Source of the DNA: Companilactobacillus formosensis
GTDB taxonomy: Bacteria; Bacillota; Bacilli; Lactobacillales; Lactobacillaceae
Reading direction: 5' to 3'
DNA length: 64,000 nucleotides
Assembly: GCF_005405305.1 (NCBI RefSeq)
Contig: NZ_BJDU01000002.1
Span: 295,194 to 359,193 of the forward strand
The translations under genes were made by a program, and so were the position numbers. This document shows, piece by piece, positions 45,766 through 56,063 of this stretch (positions within the stretch are counted from its first letter, which is position 1; each line of letters starts with the position of its first letter). The notes beneath the pieces were generated by a model, which worked only from the letters and a program-made list of their open reading frames with translations, was not told the origin of the DNA and ran no database searches.

Positions 45766-46500
45766 TTAATACTTAGTAATATAAAGATAAAAACCTTTGG
45801 TAGCTAAATTAATGTTGAAATTAACACCGTTGGATTTTATTGGATCCATCGAAGTTTTAGTTGAATTCTTATCAGCATTCTTAGTTTGCTTAGCAAAATC
45901 CTTCAAAACCTTTTCTCCATTAGCTCCTAATAACTTAGAGACAATCATCAAATCAGTCGCAAAATTCTTTTGACCAGTTTTAGACTTCAAGTCTTTATAA
46001 GGGAATTGAGTTGCAACACCCATTAGTTGATTATTCTGAACATTTAGATACCACTTAGTTCCATCATTCTTCTTATGCGTCGAAATACCATTTTTAGAAA
46101 TCAATTGTAATTGGTCGTCAGCTTGTCCTGTTGATAACATCGTATAATTATACGCTTGCGCAAATTCCAAGTAATTCTTTAATGGCGTTGCTTTTTTGAC
46201 TTTGACCAAACTAGTTTCAGTCTTGTCACCATTAACTGCCTTGATACGAACTCTTTGGTTCTTATCGGAAACAGGAACTGAGATAGCAAAATGTCCCCCA
46301 TCGACAGCAACTTTTTTTGTTTCACCCGCTACTGTGTAAGTAAGTTTTTGATAATTAGTAGCCTTACCTTTAATAATGGCTACTAATCCATCAGCACTAT
46401 ATTCTTTTTTAGTAGTCGAGAGGCTTAATTTAGAACAACCAGTCAATAGTAAAAAGAATAGCGGAATAACCATTAGTAAGACGTATTTCAGTTTTTTCAT
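45766..46500 (-). CDS. Putative lipoprotein, 244 aa
   Basis: The signal peptide ends at the lipobox LLTGCSKL (Cys about 22). The mature protein has a small beta-rich domain (about 30-100) with phrases such as YTVAGETKKVAVDGGHFAISV, resembling an Ig-like fold seen in lactobacillar lipoproteins. A C-terminal domain (about 105-240) has no family that I recognise. The ATG at 46500 is chosen because GAGGT lies 6 bases upstream; the ATG at 46506 is too close to that site. It lies between dnaE/DUF2929 and rpmF with its own terminator. Confidence 0.82.
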   Translation of the reverse strand: MKKLKYVLLMVIPLFFLLLTGCSKLSLSTTKKEYSADGLVAIIKGKATNYQKLTYTVAGETKKVAVDGGHFAISVPVSDKNQRVRIKAVNGDKTETSLVKVKKATPLKNYLEFAQAYNYTMLSTGQADDQLQLISKNGISTHKKNDGTKWYLNVQNNQLMGVATQFPYKDLKSKTGQKNFATDLMIVSKLLGANGEKVLKDFAKQTKNADKNSTKTSMDPIKSNGVNFNINLATKGFYLYITKY

Positions 46501-46530
46501 AGTCATACCTCATCATTTAAATCTATATAA

Positions 46531-46558
46531 AAAAAAGCCAAGTTCAACTTGACTTTTT
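46531..46558 (-). terminator. Terminator after rpmF
   Basis: An AAGTCAAGTT/AACTTGGCTT stem with a two-base loop is followed by a T-run on the minus strand. Confidence 0.82.
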
Positions 46559-46560
46559 CA

Positions 46561-46746
46561 TTAAGCTTCTTTGCTATCGTTGTTGATAACTTTTTCACCC
46601 TTGTACATACCAGATGGTGATACGTGGTGACTTAAACGATATTCACCAGTAGCAACGTCAAATTGCATGTTTGGTGTATCTAATTTAAGATGTGCGCGTC
46701 TTTGGCGCTTTCTTTGTTTTGATGATTTTCTCTTTGGAACTGCCAT
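46561..46746 (-). CDS. rpmF: 50S ribosomal protein L32
   Basis: A 61-aa basic ribosomal protein beginning [20 protein letters not shown]. The two CxxC pairs that bind zinc in many L32 proteins are replaced ([18 protein letters not shown]), so this is the zinc-independent form usual in lactobacilli. An AGGAG site is present. It is monocistronic with its own terminator. Confidence 0.96.
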   Translation of the reverse strand: MAVPKRKSSKQRKRQRRAHLKLDTPNMQFDVATGEYRLSHHVSPSGMYKGEKVINNDSKEA

Positions 46747-46835
46747 ATTTAAAAAACTCCTTTATTTATATTAACTCAATCAAATCTAACGTTTAATATG
46801 ATACTATCATAAAATCGTTTGAGCAAGCAAAAATA

Positions 46836-47150
46836 CTATTTTGTTTGCTTTTTTGCATTATTTTCCTTTAATGCATCGGCAATTTGATTGTCGTGTGATA
46901 CTTGAACTTTAGAAATTTGTTTCTTTGCGTGACGATTTAGATCATCATTTTTCTTCTTACCTGAAGTAGCTAAGAGCATTGTAATCACAGCTCCTAAAAG
47001 TAAAGAAACGATAATCAAAATAATCAATGGTAATTTAACACGTGTGAATCCAAAACTAACAGTAACCGGATTGACATTTAAAACCGCAAAGATCACAACG
47101 ATCAATGCAATGACCAAACCTATAACAAATCGAGATTGTTTACCGTTCAT
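46836..47150 (-). CDS. LapA family membrane protein
   Basis: A 104-aa protein with two membrane helices (about 8-27 and 40-61) and a basic, helical cytoplasmic tail, the layout of the LapA/DUF1049 family. The segment FAVLNVNPVTVSFGFTRVKLPLIILIIVSLLLGAV between and within the helices is diagnostic. In other bacteria LapA-type proteins take part in envelope assembly; in lactobacilli the role is unknown. It follows the SDR gene by 12 bases. Confidence 0.87.
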   Translation of the reverse strand: MNGKQSRFVIGLVIALIVVIFAVLNVNPVTVSFGFTRVKLPLIILIIVSLLLGAVITMLLATSGKKKNDDLNRHAKKQISKVQVSHDNQIADALKENNAKKQTK

Positions 47151-47162
47151 ATGAATCCTCCC

Positions 47163-47960
47163 CTATTTACGGTTACCAAGCGTAGCAGCAAAATAATCAC
47201 CTAAACTTGGTGCCAGTTTATAAAGCACTGCTGCTAATTCCATATAACGTGGACGATTGATCTCACGTTTATTTCTACCAAAAGTCTTTACGATTTCCCA
47301 AGCTAGTTGATCAGGATCTAGGACGAAATACTTCACTGAATCTAGATAATTGCCTGAATGATCAGCGACATTGAAGAAATTAGTCTTAACTGGCCCGGGG
47401 TTTATAGTTGTAACATAAATTCCAAATGGTTTCAACTCTAGTCTCAAGCCATCAGAGAAGGCAATTACAGCAGCTTTAGTAGCAGCATAGGCTGCAGACT
47501 TAGGAGTTGTGATCTTGCCCGCCATTGAGCCCACATTGAAGATATGACCGATTCCTTGATCAATCATGTGTGAAGCTACTAAACGAGTCATCAACATTAA
47601 TCCTAAGACGTTTACACGAAACATTTTTTCAATTTTACCGAAATCAGTTTCCATGTAATTTGAGAAATCTCCAAAGCCAGCAGCATTAACTAAAACATCC
47701 ACGTTATCAGTCAGTTCAAAGATTTTCTTAACTCCAGAACTAATTTGATCTGGATCACTCATATCAATGCTCAAATATTCATGCTGAGCATTTTCAGCCC
47801 CAACACGGATACATTCATTTTTAACTTGTAAAAGTTTTTCTTCATTACGAGCAATCAAAATCACATTGCCACCACATTTAGCAGCATTAACTGCTACATC
47901 TTTACCAATCCCAGAAGATGCACCAGTTACGACAATCGTCTGATTCAATAAATTAACCAT
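47163..47960 (-). CDS. Short-chain dehydrogenase/reductase
   Basis: A 265-aa classical SDR. The nucleotide-binding TGASSGIGK lies near residues 12-20, NAAG near 89-92, the catalytic Ser in NVGSMAGKIT (about 141), and YAATK with Tyr and Lys near 154-158. The C-terminus extends for about 60 residues beyond the core. The ATG at 47960 fits the GAGGAT ribosome site better than the one two codons upstream. It lies between rnz and lapA in the obg-oatA-rnz-SDR run, an arrangement seen in other lactobacilli. The substrate is unknown. Confidence 0.92.
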   Translation of the reverse strand: MVNLLNQTIVVTGASSGIGKDVAVNAAKCGGNVILIARNEEKLLQVKNECIRVGAENAQHEYLSIDMSDPDQISSGVKKIFELTDNVDVLVNAAGFGDFSNYMETDFGKIEKMFRVNVLGLMLMTRLVASHMIDQGIGHIFNVGSMAGKITTPKSAAYAATKAAVIAFSDGLRLELKPFGIYVTTINPGPVKTNFFNVADHSGNYLDSVKYFVLDPDQLAWEIVKTFGRNKREINRPRYMELAAVLYKLAPSLGDYFAATLGNRK

Positions 47961-47978
47961 ACTCATCCTCTTTTCTAA

Positions 47979-48905
47979 TTAATTAAATGGTACTTCGTAA
48001 ATATCAAAATCCTTAGCTACTTTTGTAGGCTTAAAGATTTTTTGAGCTTCTTTTTGTAAAATCAAAGCCCCTCTACCAGTATATCTAGCAGAGATGTGAG
48101 TCAAAATCAACCCTTTAGCATGACTTCTCTTGGCAACTTGAGCTGCTTGAGTAGCTGTTGAATGGAAGTAGTTATAAGCTAACTTCTTCTCATCATTAGA
48201 GAAAGTTGATTCATGTACGATCACGTCCGCATCTTGTGATAACTTGTCAATTTCTGGCGTATAACGTGTATCAGAAATAATTGTCACAATTTTACTTGGT
48301 TTGTCTGGTCCAATGAAATCTTGACCATTTAAGACCGTACCATCAGCCAATGTTACCTCTTTACCAGCCTTTAATTGACCAAAAATTGGCCCATTAGGAA
48401 TGTGATAAGGCGCTAATTTATCAACTAACAATTCACCAACACGTGGCTTTTCAATTACTCGATAACCAAAGCAAGTTACTCGATGCTTTAATTTGCCAGC
48501 ATAGACAGTGAAAGTTTTATCATTAAAAATTTCCCCACCATCTTTTAGCTCGATATATTTAATTTGATAGCCTAATTTACTACCAGTAACTTTTAAAGAT
48601 GTTTCGACATATTCTTTAATTCCCACTGGTCCATAAATTTCCAATGGTGTATTGCCACCTTGATTGGCACGACTAGACAATAATCCAGGAAGACCAAAGA
48701 TATGATCACCATGCAAATGAGTGATAAAAATCTTAGTGATCTTTCTTGGCTTGATTGTTGTTTTCAATATTTGATGCTGTGTAGCCTCGCCAACGTCAAA
48801 AAGCCAAACTTCATTTCGTTCGTCCAACATTTTCAATGCTGTACTAGAAACATTACGGCCCTTTGATGGAACTCCGGCACCAGTTCCTAAAAATTCTAAT
48901 TCCAT
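47979..48905 (-). CDS. rnz: Ribonuclease Z
   Basis: A 308-aa metallo-beta-lactamase-fold endonuclease that trims the 3' ends of tRNA precursors lacking encoded CCA. The metal-binding [13 protein letters not shown] motif lies near residues 61-73, with further ligands in the SDTRYT (about 213) and ILTHISARY (about 268) segments. [12 protein letters not shown] at the start is typical. It is transcribed with the acyltransferase upstream (13 bases) and the SDR gene downstream (18 bases). Confidence 0.96.
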   Translation of the reverse strand: MELEFLGTGAGVPSKGRNVSSTALKMLDERNEVWLFDVGEATQHQILKTTIKPRKITKIFITHLHGDHIFGLPGLLSSRANQGGNTPLEIYGPVGIKEYVETSLKVTGSKLGYQIKYIELKDGGEIFNDKTFTVYAGKLKHRVTCFGYRVIEKPRVGELLVDKLAPYHIPNGPIFGQLKAGKEVTLADGTVLNGQDFIGPDKPSKIVTIISDTRYTPEIDKLSQDADVIVHESTFSNDEKKLAYNYFHSTATQAAQVAKRSHAKGLILTHISARYTGRGALILQKEAQKIFKPTKVAKDFDIYEVPFN

Positions 48906-48918
48906 AAAAAAATCCTAT

Positions 48919-50844
48919 CTATTTTTTATCTAATGATTTCAAAATCTCTTTTGCAACAAAGGCAGAGTAATACATTGAACCGTCAGGATTTGGATGAACA
49001 TTATCATCATAGAACCAATCCGTATGACCATCTGAATAACCATTCCAGTCAATGACAGTTAAATTCTTGTACTTCTTTGATGCTTCGTCTAAGACGCCAT
49101 TAACGGTCTTTTCCCAAGGTCTAGTTGGAACATGGACATTGATCCAGAAGACGTGACGCTTAGGTCCTACCAAGTCCATAATTTGACCAACTTGTTGGAT
49201 GTTGAATGGTCCGTTAGTTCCTAGACCAATCATGACATTAGATGCCAAGACTCCTTGATCCTTATACTTTTGTAAAATATCAATACTTGGATCCAATTGA
49301 CGACTGACAGCAGCATCAACAATAACTTTCTTATCGTCAAACAACTTCAAGAAATCATCAGATCCGTCTGCCATAACAGAATCACCAACTGCAGTCATTG
49401 GCACATCTTTTAATCTTTGCAAATCAATTTGTGTCAAACCATACTTTTCAAATTCAGTATTGATTGGATTAGACTTAGCTGCTTTCTTATAACGAGCGTA
49501 ATCAGCATCTGACATCTTACCTGTAGCATCTTGCTTATTCTTTGACTTCTTCAAGTTTTCGATAGCCTTTTGCTTCTTAGCTTTATTAGCCTTCTCATTC
49601 TTATTGATCTTCGTAGCTAATTCACTGTGATTAACATTAGGATTAGGTGCGCTGACAGCTTTAACTACACTGTAGCAACCAGTCATACTGATAACAGCGA
49701 TAACCAAAGCTAATACTCTTTGAACACTAGTTGAAGAACGGAAGAAGTTCTTAACATCTTGCCATTTAGCGTGTGCCAAAGGTTGTTCAACGAATCTAAA
49801 TGAAAACTCAGTTACCAAGACAATCAAGATAACTTCAATAACTGGATAAAGAATTGGATGATCAGCAATGTTCTTGAATTTTGATTCAAAGAAAATCATT
49901 ACTGGGAATTGATACAAATAAAGACCATAACTTCTAGTTCCTACGTAATGGAAGACACGGTTCGATAAAATGCCATTCCAGAAAGAATCTGGATGTGCAA
50001 CGACCGCAATAAAAATACATGTCGTGATTGAGAAGATGAACATCCCACCACGATAAAGGAATGGATCATTATCTTTGATCGTGAATATCATCAAAAGCAT
50101 CAATGCAAATGACAATAATCCCACTAGATTCAATTTCAGTTTGTCGTTTTTCTTCAAACCACTCTTCAGTTTCTCAGCTGGCCAAATCAAAGCAAGTCCA
50201 CAGCCAAGAAGGATGGAGAACAATCTAGTATCAGTTCCATAATAAATTCTACTTGGGTCGACACCCGGCTTAAATAAGATAGCCATCCAAATTGCCGAAG
50301 CAATTGAAAGAACCATCGAAAAACCAAAAATGCGGCTCTTCTTAACACCGTATTTAGTGAATAAAATAAGTAGAATTGGCCAAACAATATAAAATTGACC
50401 TTCAATCGATAGCGTCCACAAATGGGTAAATGGAGATTCGTTATTCGCAAATCTTTCAAAATAAGACTGGCCATTAAAAATCTGCCACCAGTTGTAGACA
50501 TTCAATACATTTGTTACAAAGATTTGATCTAAATGATAAAGCAAATCTTTTAAAAACAGTACGATATAAGCCCCAGATGCTAGTAATACAAATAACATCC
50601 CAGGATACAATCTTTTAATTCTTTTTGTGTAAAAATTACTTAACGAGAATGAACCACCATAATCAACAGTATTAAAATAATGATCTGTGATTAAGTAACC
50701 CGATATAAGGAAGAAAATTGGTACTCCCAAATACCCGCCGGAAAAAATATTGGGATTTAAGTGATACATGATAACACCAATAACCCCTAAAGTACGTAGT
50801 CCATCAAATCCAGTAATAAATCTTCTTTTCGGTGATTTATTCAT
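48919..50844 (-). CDS. Acyltransferase, OatA-like (peptidoglycan O-acetyltransferase type)
   Basis: A 641-aa membrane protein. The N-terminal acyltransferase-3 domain (about 1-385) has some ten helices and the GFDGLRTLGVIGVIMYHL motif near residue 9. A charged linker leads to an extracellular SGNH esterase domain (about 450-641) with the Ser in AVGDSVMADG, GLGTNG, and a catalytic Asp-x-x-His in DDNVHPN. This two-part design moves acetyl groups across the membrane onto muramic acid and raises lysozyme resistance; cell-wall polymers are an alternative target. The ATG at 50844 is preferred; the frame opens with a TTG upstream that lacks a ribosome site. It follows obg by 13 bases. Confidence 0.9.
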   Translation of the reverse strand: MNKSPKRRFITGFDGLRTLGVIGVIMYHLNPNIFSGGYLGVPIFFLISGYLITDHYFNTVDYGGSFSLSNFYTKRIKRLYPGMLFVLLASGAYIVLFLKDLLYHLDQIFVTNVLNVYNWWQIFNGQSYFERFANNESPFTHLWTLSIEGQFYIVWPILLILFTKYGVKKSRIFGFSMVLSIASAIWMAILFKPGVDPSRIYYGTDTRLFSILLGCGLALIWPAEKLKSGLKKNDKLKLNLVGLLSFALMLLMIFTIKDNDPFLYRGGMFIFSITTCIFIAVVAHPDSFWNGILSNRVFHYVGTRSYGLYLYQFPVMIFFESKFKNIADHPILYPVIEVILIVLVTEFSFRFVEQPLAHAKWQDVKNFFRSSTSVQRVLALVIAVISMTGCYSVVKAVSAPNPNVNHSELATKINKNEKANKAKKQKAIENLKKSKNKQDATGKMSDADYARYKKAAKSNPINTEFEKYGLTQIDLQRLKDVPMTAVGDSVMADGSDDFLKLFDDKKVIVDAAVSRQLDPSIDILQKYKDQGVLASNVMIGLGTNGPFNIQQVGQIMDLVGPKRHVFWINVHVPTRPWEKTVNGVLDEASKKYKNLTVIDWNGYSDGHTDWFYDDNVHPNPDGSMYYSAFVAKEILKSLDKK

Positions 50845-50857
50845 TTTTTTATTGCCC

Positions 50858-52132
50858 CTAAATAAATTCAAAAGTGAAATCGAGAATTGTTACTGAATCT
50901 CCAGATTCAGCACCTGCATCAATTAATGCATCTTCAATACCCATAGACTTAAGTTGTCTAGCAAAACGCATAATTCCATCTTGGTGATCCAAATTAGTTC
51001 TTTGAAGAAGTAATTCAACTTTAGCACCTTTAACAACGAAACTGTGTTCACCATCTTTTTCAATCGTGAATGCTTTTTTCTCTGGTTCATAATTGTATTC
51101 TTTAGTCTCATCAGCTTGAACATCAAAGTGAATTGGTTCTGCTTTAGATAAGACTTCACTAGTATGATTCATCAAAGCTTTCACACCAGTATGTTGAATA
51201 CTTGAAATTGGGAAAATATCAGCGTCTTCTGGTAATTTCTCTTTGAACTCAGCTAATCGTTCTTCTGAGCCTGGAATGTCCAGCTTAGTTGGCACGATAA
51301 CTTCTGGACGCTTTAAGACATTCTCGTCATAGTTACCTAATTCTTTTCTGATTGCCAAATAATCTTCGTAAGGATCACGACCATTATTTGGATCCATGTC
51401 GACTAAGTGCAAAATAACTCTCGTACGTTCAACATGGCGCAAGAATTGGATTCCCAATCCGACACCATTTGAAGCTCCTTCAATCAAACCTGGCAAATCG
51501 GCAATAACAAAGTCACGACCTGATTCTAAACGCACCATACCTAAGTTTGGTGATAAAGTCGTAAAATGATAAGCCGCAATTTTAGGCTTGGCAGAAGTTG
51601 ACACTGATAGAAGTGTTGACTTGCCAACTGATGGGAAACCAACCAACCCAACATCAGCAATTAGTTTCAATTCCAATTTAATGATTTTTTCTTGACCAGG
51701 TTCACCATTTTCAGCTACTTCTGGAGCTTGATTCTTGGAATTAGCAAAGTGAATATTTCCACGACCACCGTCGCCACCCTTTGCTACTACTAATTCTTGA
51801 TTATTTTCTATTAAGTCACCGATCAAACGACCAGATTCTACATCATATACTGAAGTACCAGTTGGTACATTAATATAAACTGGATCAGCCTTATGACCGT
51901 ACATTCCTTTAATTTGACCATTTTGACCAGGTTGAGCTTTAAAAATTCTCTTGTATCTAAAGTCCATTAAAGTATTCATACCCTCATTGGCCTTTAAGAT
52001 GATATCGCCACCGCGACCACCATCACCGCCGGAAGGTCCACCGAGTGGAACATATTTCTCGTGACGAAAAGCTACCGCCCCGTCGCCACCCTTTCCGGAT
52101 CTAACGGTGATTTTAACGTTATCTACAAACAT
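50858..52132 (-). CDS. obg: GTPase Obg/CgtA
   Basis: A 424-aa ribosome-associated GTPase involved in 50S maturation and stress responses. The glycine-rich Obg fold (1-158, [33 protein letters not shown]) is followed by the G domain with GFPSVGKST (about 165-173), DLPGLIEGA and TKLD, then the C-terminal OCT domain. The ATG at 52132 has an AAAGGGGG site; a 21-codon upstream extension is unsupported. It heads the leftward run of obg, oatA-like, rnz, SDR and lapA, and is divergent from fruR. Confidence 0.97.
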   Translation of the reverse strand: MFVDNVKITVRSGKGGDGAVAFRHEKYVPLGGPSGGDGGRGGDIILKANEGMNTLMDFRYKRIFKAQPGQNGQIKGMYGHKADPVYINVPTGTSVYDVESGRLIGDLIENNQELVVAKGGDGGRGNIHFANSKNQAPEVAENGEPGQEKIIKLELKLIADVGLVGFPSVGKSTLLSVSTSAKPKIAAYHFTTLSPNLGMVRLESGRDFVIADLPGLIEGASNGVGLGIQFLRHVERTRVILHLVDMDPNNGRDPYEDYLAIRKELGNYDENVLKRPEVIVPTKLDIPGSEERLAEFKEKLPEDADIFPISSIQHTGVKALMNHTSEVLSKAEPIHFDVQADETKEYNYEPEKKAFTIEKDGEHSFVVKGAKVELLLQRTNLDHQDGIMRFARQLKSMGIEDALIDAGAESGDSVTILDFTFEFI

Positions 52133-52247
52133 TAAAATCCCCCTTTCTAAACTATAATTATCATTTCTAAATTTTAGCACAAAAACAGACTTCATAATAC
52201 TTTGAACTGTGATTGATTGTCCAGTACTTTTTCAAAGCTCTTAAATT

Positions 52248-52312
52248 TTTTGAACGTTTTTGGAAGTTTTTGCTTTTTTATGATTGATTTTGAACGATAA
52301 TGGTTGTATTAT
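52248..52312 (+). promoter_or_regulatory. fruRKA promoter with TTTTGAACG direct repeats
   Basis: The -35 is TTGATT (52284-52289), with a 17-base spacer and -10 TATTAT (52307-52312). TTTTGAACG occurs at 52248-52256 and again at 52288-52296, 40 bases apart, the second copy lying inside the spacer. A TTTGAAC also occurs at 52201. These are candidate FruR operators. Confidence 0.55.
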
Positions 52313-52333
52313 ATCATTTGCGAGGTGATGAAA

Positions 52334-53086
52334 GTGCTTACTGAAGAAAGACAACAAATAATTCTTGAACAATTAAAAATTCATAATATTGTCAAACTCC
52401 ACGATTTAATTCCATTAACTGGTGCTTCGGAATCTACCTTGCGTCGTGATTTGCAAGATTTGGAAAATTGTCACAAATTATTGCGAATTCACGGTGGTGC
52501 TCAAAACGTGATTTCATTGCATGAAGAACCTGCTCTTTCACAAAAAGCTGCAGTTCACATTAATGAGAAAAAAATGATTGGCCAAACAGCTGCTAGTCTA
52601 GTTCAAAATAATGAAGTAATTTTTCTTGATTCAGGGACCACGATTCAATTCATGATTCCCTATTTAATTGAACATACCGATTTATTAGTCATTACTAACA
52701 GTGTCGACAATGCTTCAATGTTAGCCGATTACAAAGTAAACACGTTCATCCCAGGGGGGAAATTAAAGTCATCTACAAAAGCTTTAGTAGGCTCGACTAT
52801 TATCCAAACTTTGGAGAATTATCATTTTGATCACGCCTTTATTGGTACAAATGGTTTTTCAACAGATGCTGGATATACAACGCCTGATCCCGAGGAAGCT
52901 GCTATTAAGCGTTTAGCCATAGCACATTCCAATCAAGCTTTTGTCTTATCTGATAGTTCTAAGTTTTCGCAAGTCAGTTTTAGTCGTTTTGCAACTTTAG
53001 ATGAGGTTCCATTAATAACGAATAAGCTATCGGAAAAGGAATTCAGTCTTTTGAACAAATATACAAAAATTATGGAGGCAAAATAG
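52334..53086 (+). CDS. fruR: Fructose operon repressor FruR (DeoR family)
   Basis: A 250-aa DeoR-type regulator. The N-terminal helix-turn-helix reads IVKLHDLIPLTGASESTLRRDLQDLE (about 18-43); the C-terminal sugar-phosphate-binding domain has the DSGTT (about 96), TNS, GTNGF and SDSSKF (about 215) motifs. It likely senses fructose-1-phosphate and represses its own operon. The GTG at 52334 is chosen because GAGGTG lies 8 bases upstream, and the protein then starts LTEERQQIILEQL as in relatives. Its stop overlaps the fruK start. Confidence 0.95.
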   Translation: MLTEERQQIILEQLKIHNIVKLHDLIPLTGASESTLRRDLQDLENCHKLLRIHGGAQNVISLHEEPALSQKAAVHINEKKMIGQTAASLVQNNEVIFLDSGTTIQFMIPYLIEHTDLLVITNSVDNASMLADYKVNTFIPGGKLKSSTKALVGSTIIQTLENYHFDHAFIGTNGFSTDAGYTTPDPEEAAIKRLAIAHSNQAFVLSDSSKFSQVSFSRFATLDEVPLITNKLSEKEFSLLNKYTKIMEAK

Positions 53087-54006
53087 TGATTTACACAATT
53101 ACAGTCAATCCTTCAATTGACTACGTTCTACAATTGAAGAATTTAAACACTGGTGAAGTTAACCGTACATCTAATGACGTAAAACTTCCCGGTGGTAAAG
53201 GAATCAACGTTTCAAGAATTCTTAAAGAATTAAAACTTGATTCTACTGCACTTGGTTTTGTAGGTGGCGCAACTGGTTCAATGTTTGAAGAATTGTTAAG
53301 CCAACACGACCTAAAAACTTCTTTCACTAAGGTTAAAGAAGACACTCGTATTAACGTTAAGATCAATGCTGTTGATCAAAATGAGGAAACTGAGATCAAT
53401 GGTGCTGGTCCACAAATCAGTGAAGCTGAAAAGAAAACCTTCATGGATAATCTAAATACTATCGGTGATGGTGACATTGTTATCATGGCTGGTAGCCTTT
53501 GCAAAAATTTGAATTCAGATTTTTATTTAGATATTGCTAAAAAGATTCAAAAAAATGGTGCTGAATTCGTTATCGACACTACTGGACAAGCATTGTTAGA
53601 CACTTTGCCCCTACATCCACTAGTAGTTAAACCAAATCATCATGAATTAGCTGACTTGTTCAACGTTACTTTCAAAGATGAACAAGAAATCATTACTTAT
53701 GCCAGAAAATTATTGGAACAAGGTGCAAAACACGCTTTAGTTTCTATGGCTGGTGATGGTGCTCTATTAGTTACTAAGGACAAAGCATACAAGGCCAACG
53801 CTCCTAAAGGTACAGTCATCAATTCAGTTGGCGCCGGTGATTCAATGATTGCTGGTTTCTCTGGTACTTTCATGGATACAAAAGATCCAATCGAAAGTTT
53901 CCACATTGGTGCTGCTTGTGGTTCAGCCACTGCTTTTAGTCAAGATATCGCTACAAAAGAAAAAATTGACGAAGTTTATAAACAAATTACTATTACCGAA
54001 CTTTAA
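53086..54006 (+). CDS. fruK: 1-phosphofructokinase
   Basis: Phosphorylates fructose-1-phosphate from the fructose PTS to fructose-1,6-bisphosphate. A 306-aa PfkB-family kinase: N-terminal TVNPSIDYVLQL, the LPGGKGINVSRIL motif (about 37-49) and the C-terminal signature NSVGAGDSMIAGF with catalytic Asp near 251. The start is GTG, overlapping the fruR stop by one base (TAGTG), and GGAGG precedes it. It lies between fruR and fruA in the standard order. Confidence 0.97.
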   Translation: MIYTITVNPSIDYVLQLKNLNTGEVNRTSNDVKLPGGKGINVSRILKELKLDSTALGFVGGATGSMFEELLSQHDLKTSFTKVKEDTRINVKINAVDQNEETEINGAGPQISEAEKKTFMDNLNTIGDGDIVIMAGSLCKNLNSDFYLDIAKKIQKNGAEFVIDTTGQALLDTLPLHPLVVKPNHHELADLFNVTFKDEQEIITYARKLLEQGAKHALVSMAGDGALLVTKDKAYKANAPKGTVINSVGAGDSMIAGFSGTFMDTKDPIESFHIGAACGSATAFSQDIATKEKIDEVYKQITITEL

Positions 54007-54027
54007 TCCAAGGGGGGACTTTTAAAA

Positions 54028-55965
54028 ATGGACTTGAAACAACTATTATTAAAAGACGCCATGATCATGGACTTGAAAGCTACTAACAAAGAGGATGCCA
54101 TTGAGGAAATGGTTGACAAGTACTATCAAGTCGGTGTCATTGACGACAAAGAACTTTATAAAGCTGACATCTTAAAGCGTGAAGCTCAAACTAGTACTGG
54201 TATTGGTGACGGAATTGCCATGCCACATGCTCGCGACAAAGCTGTTAAACGTGCAACTGTTTTATTCGCTAAAAGCAATGCCGGTATCGACTACAAATCA
54301 TTAGACGGTCAACCAGCTTACTTATTCTTCATGATTGCTGCTCCAGACGGTGCTGACAATCTTCACTTGCAAGCTTTAGCTGCTCTTTCATCACTTTTGA
54401 TCAATCCAGAATTGGTTAAGAACTTAAAAGCTGCTAAAACTCCTGATGAAGTCCAAGGCTTATTCGACCAAGCTATGAAGGAAAAAGAAGCCAAAGACAA
54501 AGCTGACGAAGAAAAGCAAAAAGCCCAAGCAGAAGCTACCAAAGCTGCTAGTGCTGACGACAAGAAAAAACCTTACGTTGTTGCTGTTACTGCATGTCCT
54601 ACTGGTATCGCCCACACATACATGGCTGAAGCTGCTCTAAAAGAACAAGCCGAAAAGATGGGTGTTGACATCAAAGTTGAAACTAACGGTTCTGAAGGTG
54701 TTAAACACAGATTAACTGCCGATGAAATCAAACGTGCCGATGGTGTTATCGTTGCTGCTGATAAAAAGGTTGAAATGCCTCGTTTCGATGGCAAGCACTT
54801 AGTTAACCGTCCTGTTAGTGATGGTATCAATAAAGCTGAAGAATTGATCAACTTAGCCGTTGAACAAAAAGCTCCAGTCTTTCATGACGAAGGCGGTGCA
54901 AGTTCTGATGAAGAAGAATCAGAAGAAAAGAAATCACTTTGGTCAAGAATTTATGCTGATTTAATGAATGGTATCAGTAACATGCTTCCATTCGTTGTCG
55001 GTGGTGGTATTCTAATGGCAATTTCATTCCTATTAGAAAACTCCGTTGGTGCAAAATCACAATGGTTCTTGTTCTTTAACAATGTTGGTAACTATGCATT
55101 TAGTTTCTTGATTCCTGTTTTAGCTGCTTATATTGCCGTTTCAATTGGTGATCGTCCTGCCCTACTACCTGGTTTTGTTGGTGGTTACATGGCTTCACAA
55201 GCTACAGCTTCTGTAGTTAGTTCCAAGAGTCCGGCCGGATTTATCGGTGGTCTACTTGCCGGTTTCATCGCTGGTTGGGTTGTTGTCTTCCTTAAGAAAT
55301 GGCTCAAGAATCTTCCACATTCACTTGCTGGTTTGAAGACAATTTTGATTTATCCTGTTCTAGGTTTGCTCTTCACCGGTGCTATTATGTACTTTGCAAT
55401 TGATCCAATCTTTGCCGTTGTTAATGCTGCAATTACTCACTTCCTAGAATCAATGGGTACTGGTAATGCTGTTATCTTAGGTGCTTTACTTGGTGGCATG
55501 ATGTCTATCGATATGGGTGGTCCTTTCAACAAAGCCGCTTACACATTTGCCATTGGTACTTTCACTGCTACACAAGACGGTGCTTTAATGGCTGCCGTTA
55601 TGGTTGGTGGTATGGTTCCACCTCTAGCAATTGCTATTGCTACAACATTCTGGAAAGACAAGTTTACTGATCAAGAAAGACAAGCTGGTCTATCTAACTA
55701 TATCTTAGGTTTATCATTCATTACTGAAGGTGCTATCCCATTTGCTGCTGGAGATCCACTACACGTTATCGTATCTAGTGTTATCGGTTCAGCAATCGGT
55801 GGTGGCTTGACACAACTTTGGGGCATCAACGTTCCTGCTCCTCACGGTGGTATTTTCGTTACACCACTAGCTAATAAACCATTACTTTACTTATTAGCCG
55901 TTGTTATCGGTGCTATCATCTCTGGTATCATCTATGGTATTTGGAAACCTGCTAAAAAGAAATAA
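54028..55965 (+). CDS. fruA: Fructose-specific PTS enzyme IIABC
   Basis: A 645-aa permease that imports fructose and phosphorylates it at position 1. EIIA is N-terminal (1-150), with phospho-His67 in GIAMPHARD. A lysine/alanine-rich linker follows. EIIB (about 180-275) has phospho-Cys190 in VTACPTGIAHTYMAEAAL. EIIC (about 310-640) has about nine helices and the GMMSIDMGGPFNKAAY and FITEGAIPFAAGDP motifs. It starts 21 bases after fruK behind AAGGGGGG, and a strong terminator follows. Codon bias is strong, suggesting high expression. Confidence 0.97.
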   Translation: MDLKQLLLKDAMIMDLKATNKEDAIEEMVDKYYQVGVIDDKELYKADILKREAQTSTGIGDGIAMPHARDKAVKRATVLFAKSNAGIDYKSLDGQPAYLFFMIAAPDGADNLHLQALAALSSLLINPELVKNLKAAKTPDEVQGLFDQAMKEKEAKDKADEEKQKAQAEATKAASADDKKKPYVVAVTACPTGIAHTYMAEAALKEQAEKMGVDIKVETNGSEGVKHRLTADEIKRADGVIVAADKKVEMPRFDGKHLVNRPVSDGINKAEELINLAVEQKAPVFHDEGGASSDEEESEEKKSLWSRIYADLMNGISNMLPFVVGGGILMAISFLLENSVGAKSQWFLFFNNVGNYAFSFLIPVLAAYIAVSIGDRPALLPGFVGGYMASQATASVVSSKSPAGFIGGLLAGFIAGWVVVFLKKWLKNLPHSLAGLKTILIYPVLGLLFTGAIMYFAIDPIFAVVNAAITHFLESMGTGNAVILGALLGGMMSIDMGGPFNKAAYTFAIGTFTATQDGALMAAVMVGGMVPPLAIAIATTFWKDKFTDQERQAGLSNYILGLSFITEGAIPFAAGDPLHVIVSSVIGSAIGGGLTQLWGINVPAPHGGIFVTPLANKPLLYLLAVVIGAIISGIIYGIWKPAKKK

Positions 55966-55974
55966 TAATTTTAT

Positions 55975-56010
55975 AAAGTATCTATCCTTCGTTGGTAGAT
56001 ACTTTTTTTT
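55975..56010 (+). terminator. Terminator after fruA
   Basis: An AAAGTATCTATCC/GGTAGATACTTT stem with a short loop is followed by eight Ts. Confidence 0.9.
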
Positions 56011-56063
56011 ACCAAAAATAAAGTGATAAAATTAAATCATCTTACTTATATGGAGGCTTATAA

